Shown here piece after piece: positions 63,815-64,000 of a DNA stretch of 64,000 nt. Below the pieces are notes generated by a model. That model saw only the letters and a program-made list of their open reading frames with translations. It was not told where the DNA came from and ran no database searches. How positions within the stretch are numbered: the first letter of the stretch is position 1; each line of letters starts with the position of its first letter. The position numbers and the translations under genes were made by a program. The DNA comes from Mucilaginibacter phyllosphaerae (GTDB taxonomy: Bacteria > Bacteroidota > Bacteroidia > Sphingobacteriales > Sphingobacteriaceae), in NCBI RefSeq assembly GCF_004378255.1, contig NZ_SNQG01000001.1, forward strand, positions 1 through 64,000. The letters are read 5' to 3'.

Positions 63815-64000
63815 ATGATGAAAAGATCGATCTTAGCAATACTGATAATCAGCATATTTGCAGCCTGGGGCTGTGATAACAGCAACGGGCAAACAAAAGC
63901 CACACAACAGAAAAGAAGGTTAGATAAACCTGCTGCGGAATGGAAACAAAAACTTACGGCCAACCAATACGAGATTATGGTGAACCGTGGCACCGAACCA
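63815..64000 (+). CDS. msrB: Methionine-R-sulfoxide reductase, 5' part (window edge)
   Basis: Only the first 62 codons are in the window. The start MMKRSILAILIISIFAAWGC is a lipoprotein signal (Cys20). A lysine-rich linker and EWKQKLTANQYEIMVNRGTEP follow, which is the canonical opening of MsrB enzymes. MsrB reduces methionine-R-sulfoxide; the signal indicates a periplasmic, lipid-anchored form. A thioredoxin-like protein gene lies just upstream and could supply electrons. The second ATG (63818) is an alternative start. Confidence 0.85.
   Translation, partial: MMKRSILAILIISIFAAWGCDNSNGQTKATQQKRRLDKPAAEWKQKLTANQYEIMVNRGTEP

Overview
The window looks like a chromosome segment of a Bacteroidota bacterium of the Sphingobacteriaceae, probably Mucilaginibacter-like. 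The genus is an inference from protein flavour, not a database result. The evidence is: Bacteroidota-type promoters (TTTG, 19 bp, TAnnTTTG); few Shine-Dalgarno sequences; a SusC/SusD remnant; a GH97 enzyme; a giant secreted protein with a gliding/T9SS type B C-terminal domain; and many small families typical of this group (DUF4142, DUF4199, DUF481, VOC proteins, transmembrane LuxR regulators).

Layout. 1-410 carries two perfect tandem promoters firing leftward into an ORF-free leader, probably of an rRNA operon that starts just outside. Then come efp (+), a decayed baeRF-type gene, small lipoprotein and membrane genes, and an in-frame fusion of a susC start to a susD end (3636-4364). After tRNA-His come copA and rnhA, a four-gene minus operon (GT2, trmN6, phosphodiesterase, fbp) and pbpC (+). 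13156-14057 is an array of about 165-bp palindromic repeats. It is followed by a PolB-type 3'-5' exonuclease and a VOC protein.

15463-18927 is the most accessory-looking part. It holds a lipoprotein whose C-terminal third turns AT-rich, tightly coupled small genes, a multiply frameshifted orphan module and a four-helix membrane protein. This resembles a polymorphic toxin/immunity locus, though no known toxin fold was recognised. A lectin-like membrane protein, PH-like and helix-turn-helix membrane proteins, a frameshifted AAA ATPase, tRNA-Leu(UAG), a BtuF-like protein, hscB and tRNA-Leu(CAA) follow.

23981-35080 encodes one 3699-residue secreted protein made of NHL-type propellers, putative Ig domains, cadherin-like beta-sandwiches and a type B sorting domain. 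A segment of about 870 residues is duplicated at a 971-codon spacing, with about 795 bp identical at the DNA level.

35158-48516 is rich in carbohydrate and envelope functions: DUF481 protein, a GtaA-type glutaminase plus GH125 exo-mannosidase operon, a hydroxypyruvate isomerase-like protein, a transglutaminase-like protein, an AraC regulator with an SDR, GNAT, GH97, VOC, DUF4199 and a membrane-bound LuxR regulator. 48598-64000 holds two coupled glycosyltransferases, ThuA and GMC oxidoreductase genes around a heptanucleotide repeat, MOSC and VOC genes, a royal-jelly-protein-family gene, PBP1A, a protease/propeller/barrel fusion, a DUF4369-TlpA-like thioredoxin and the start of a lipoprotein-type msrB.
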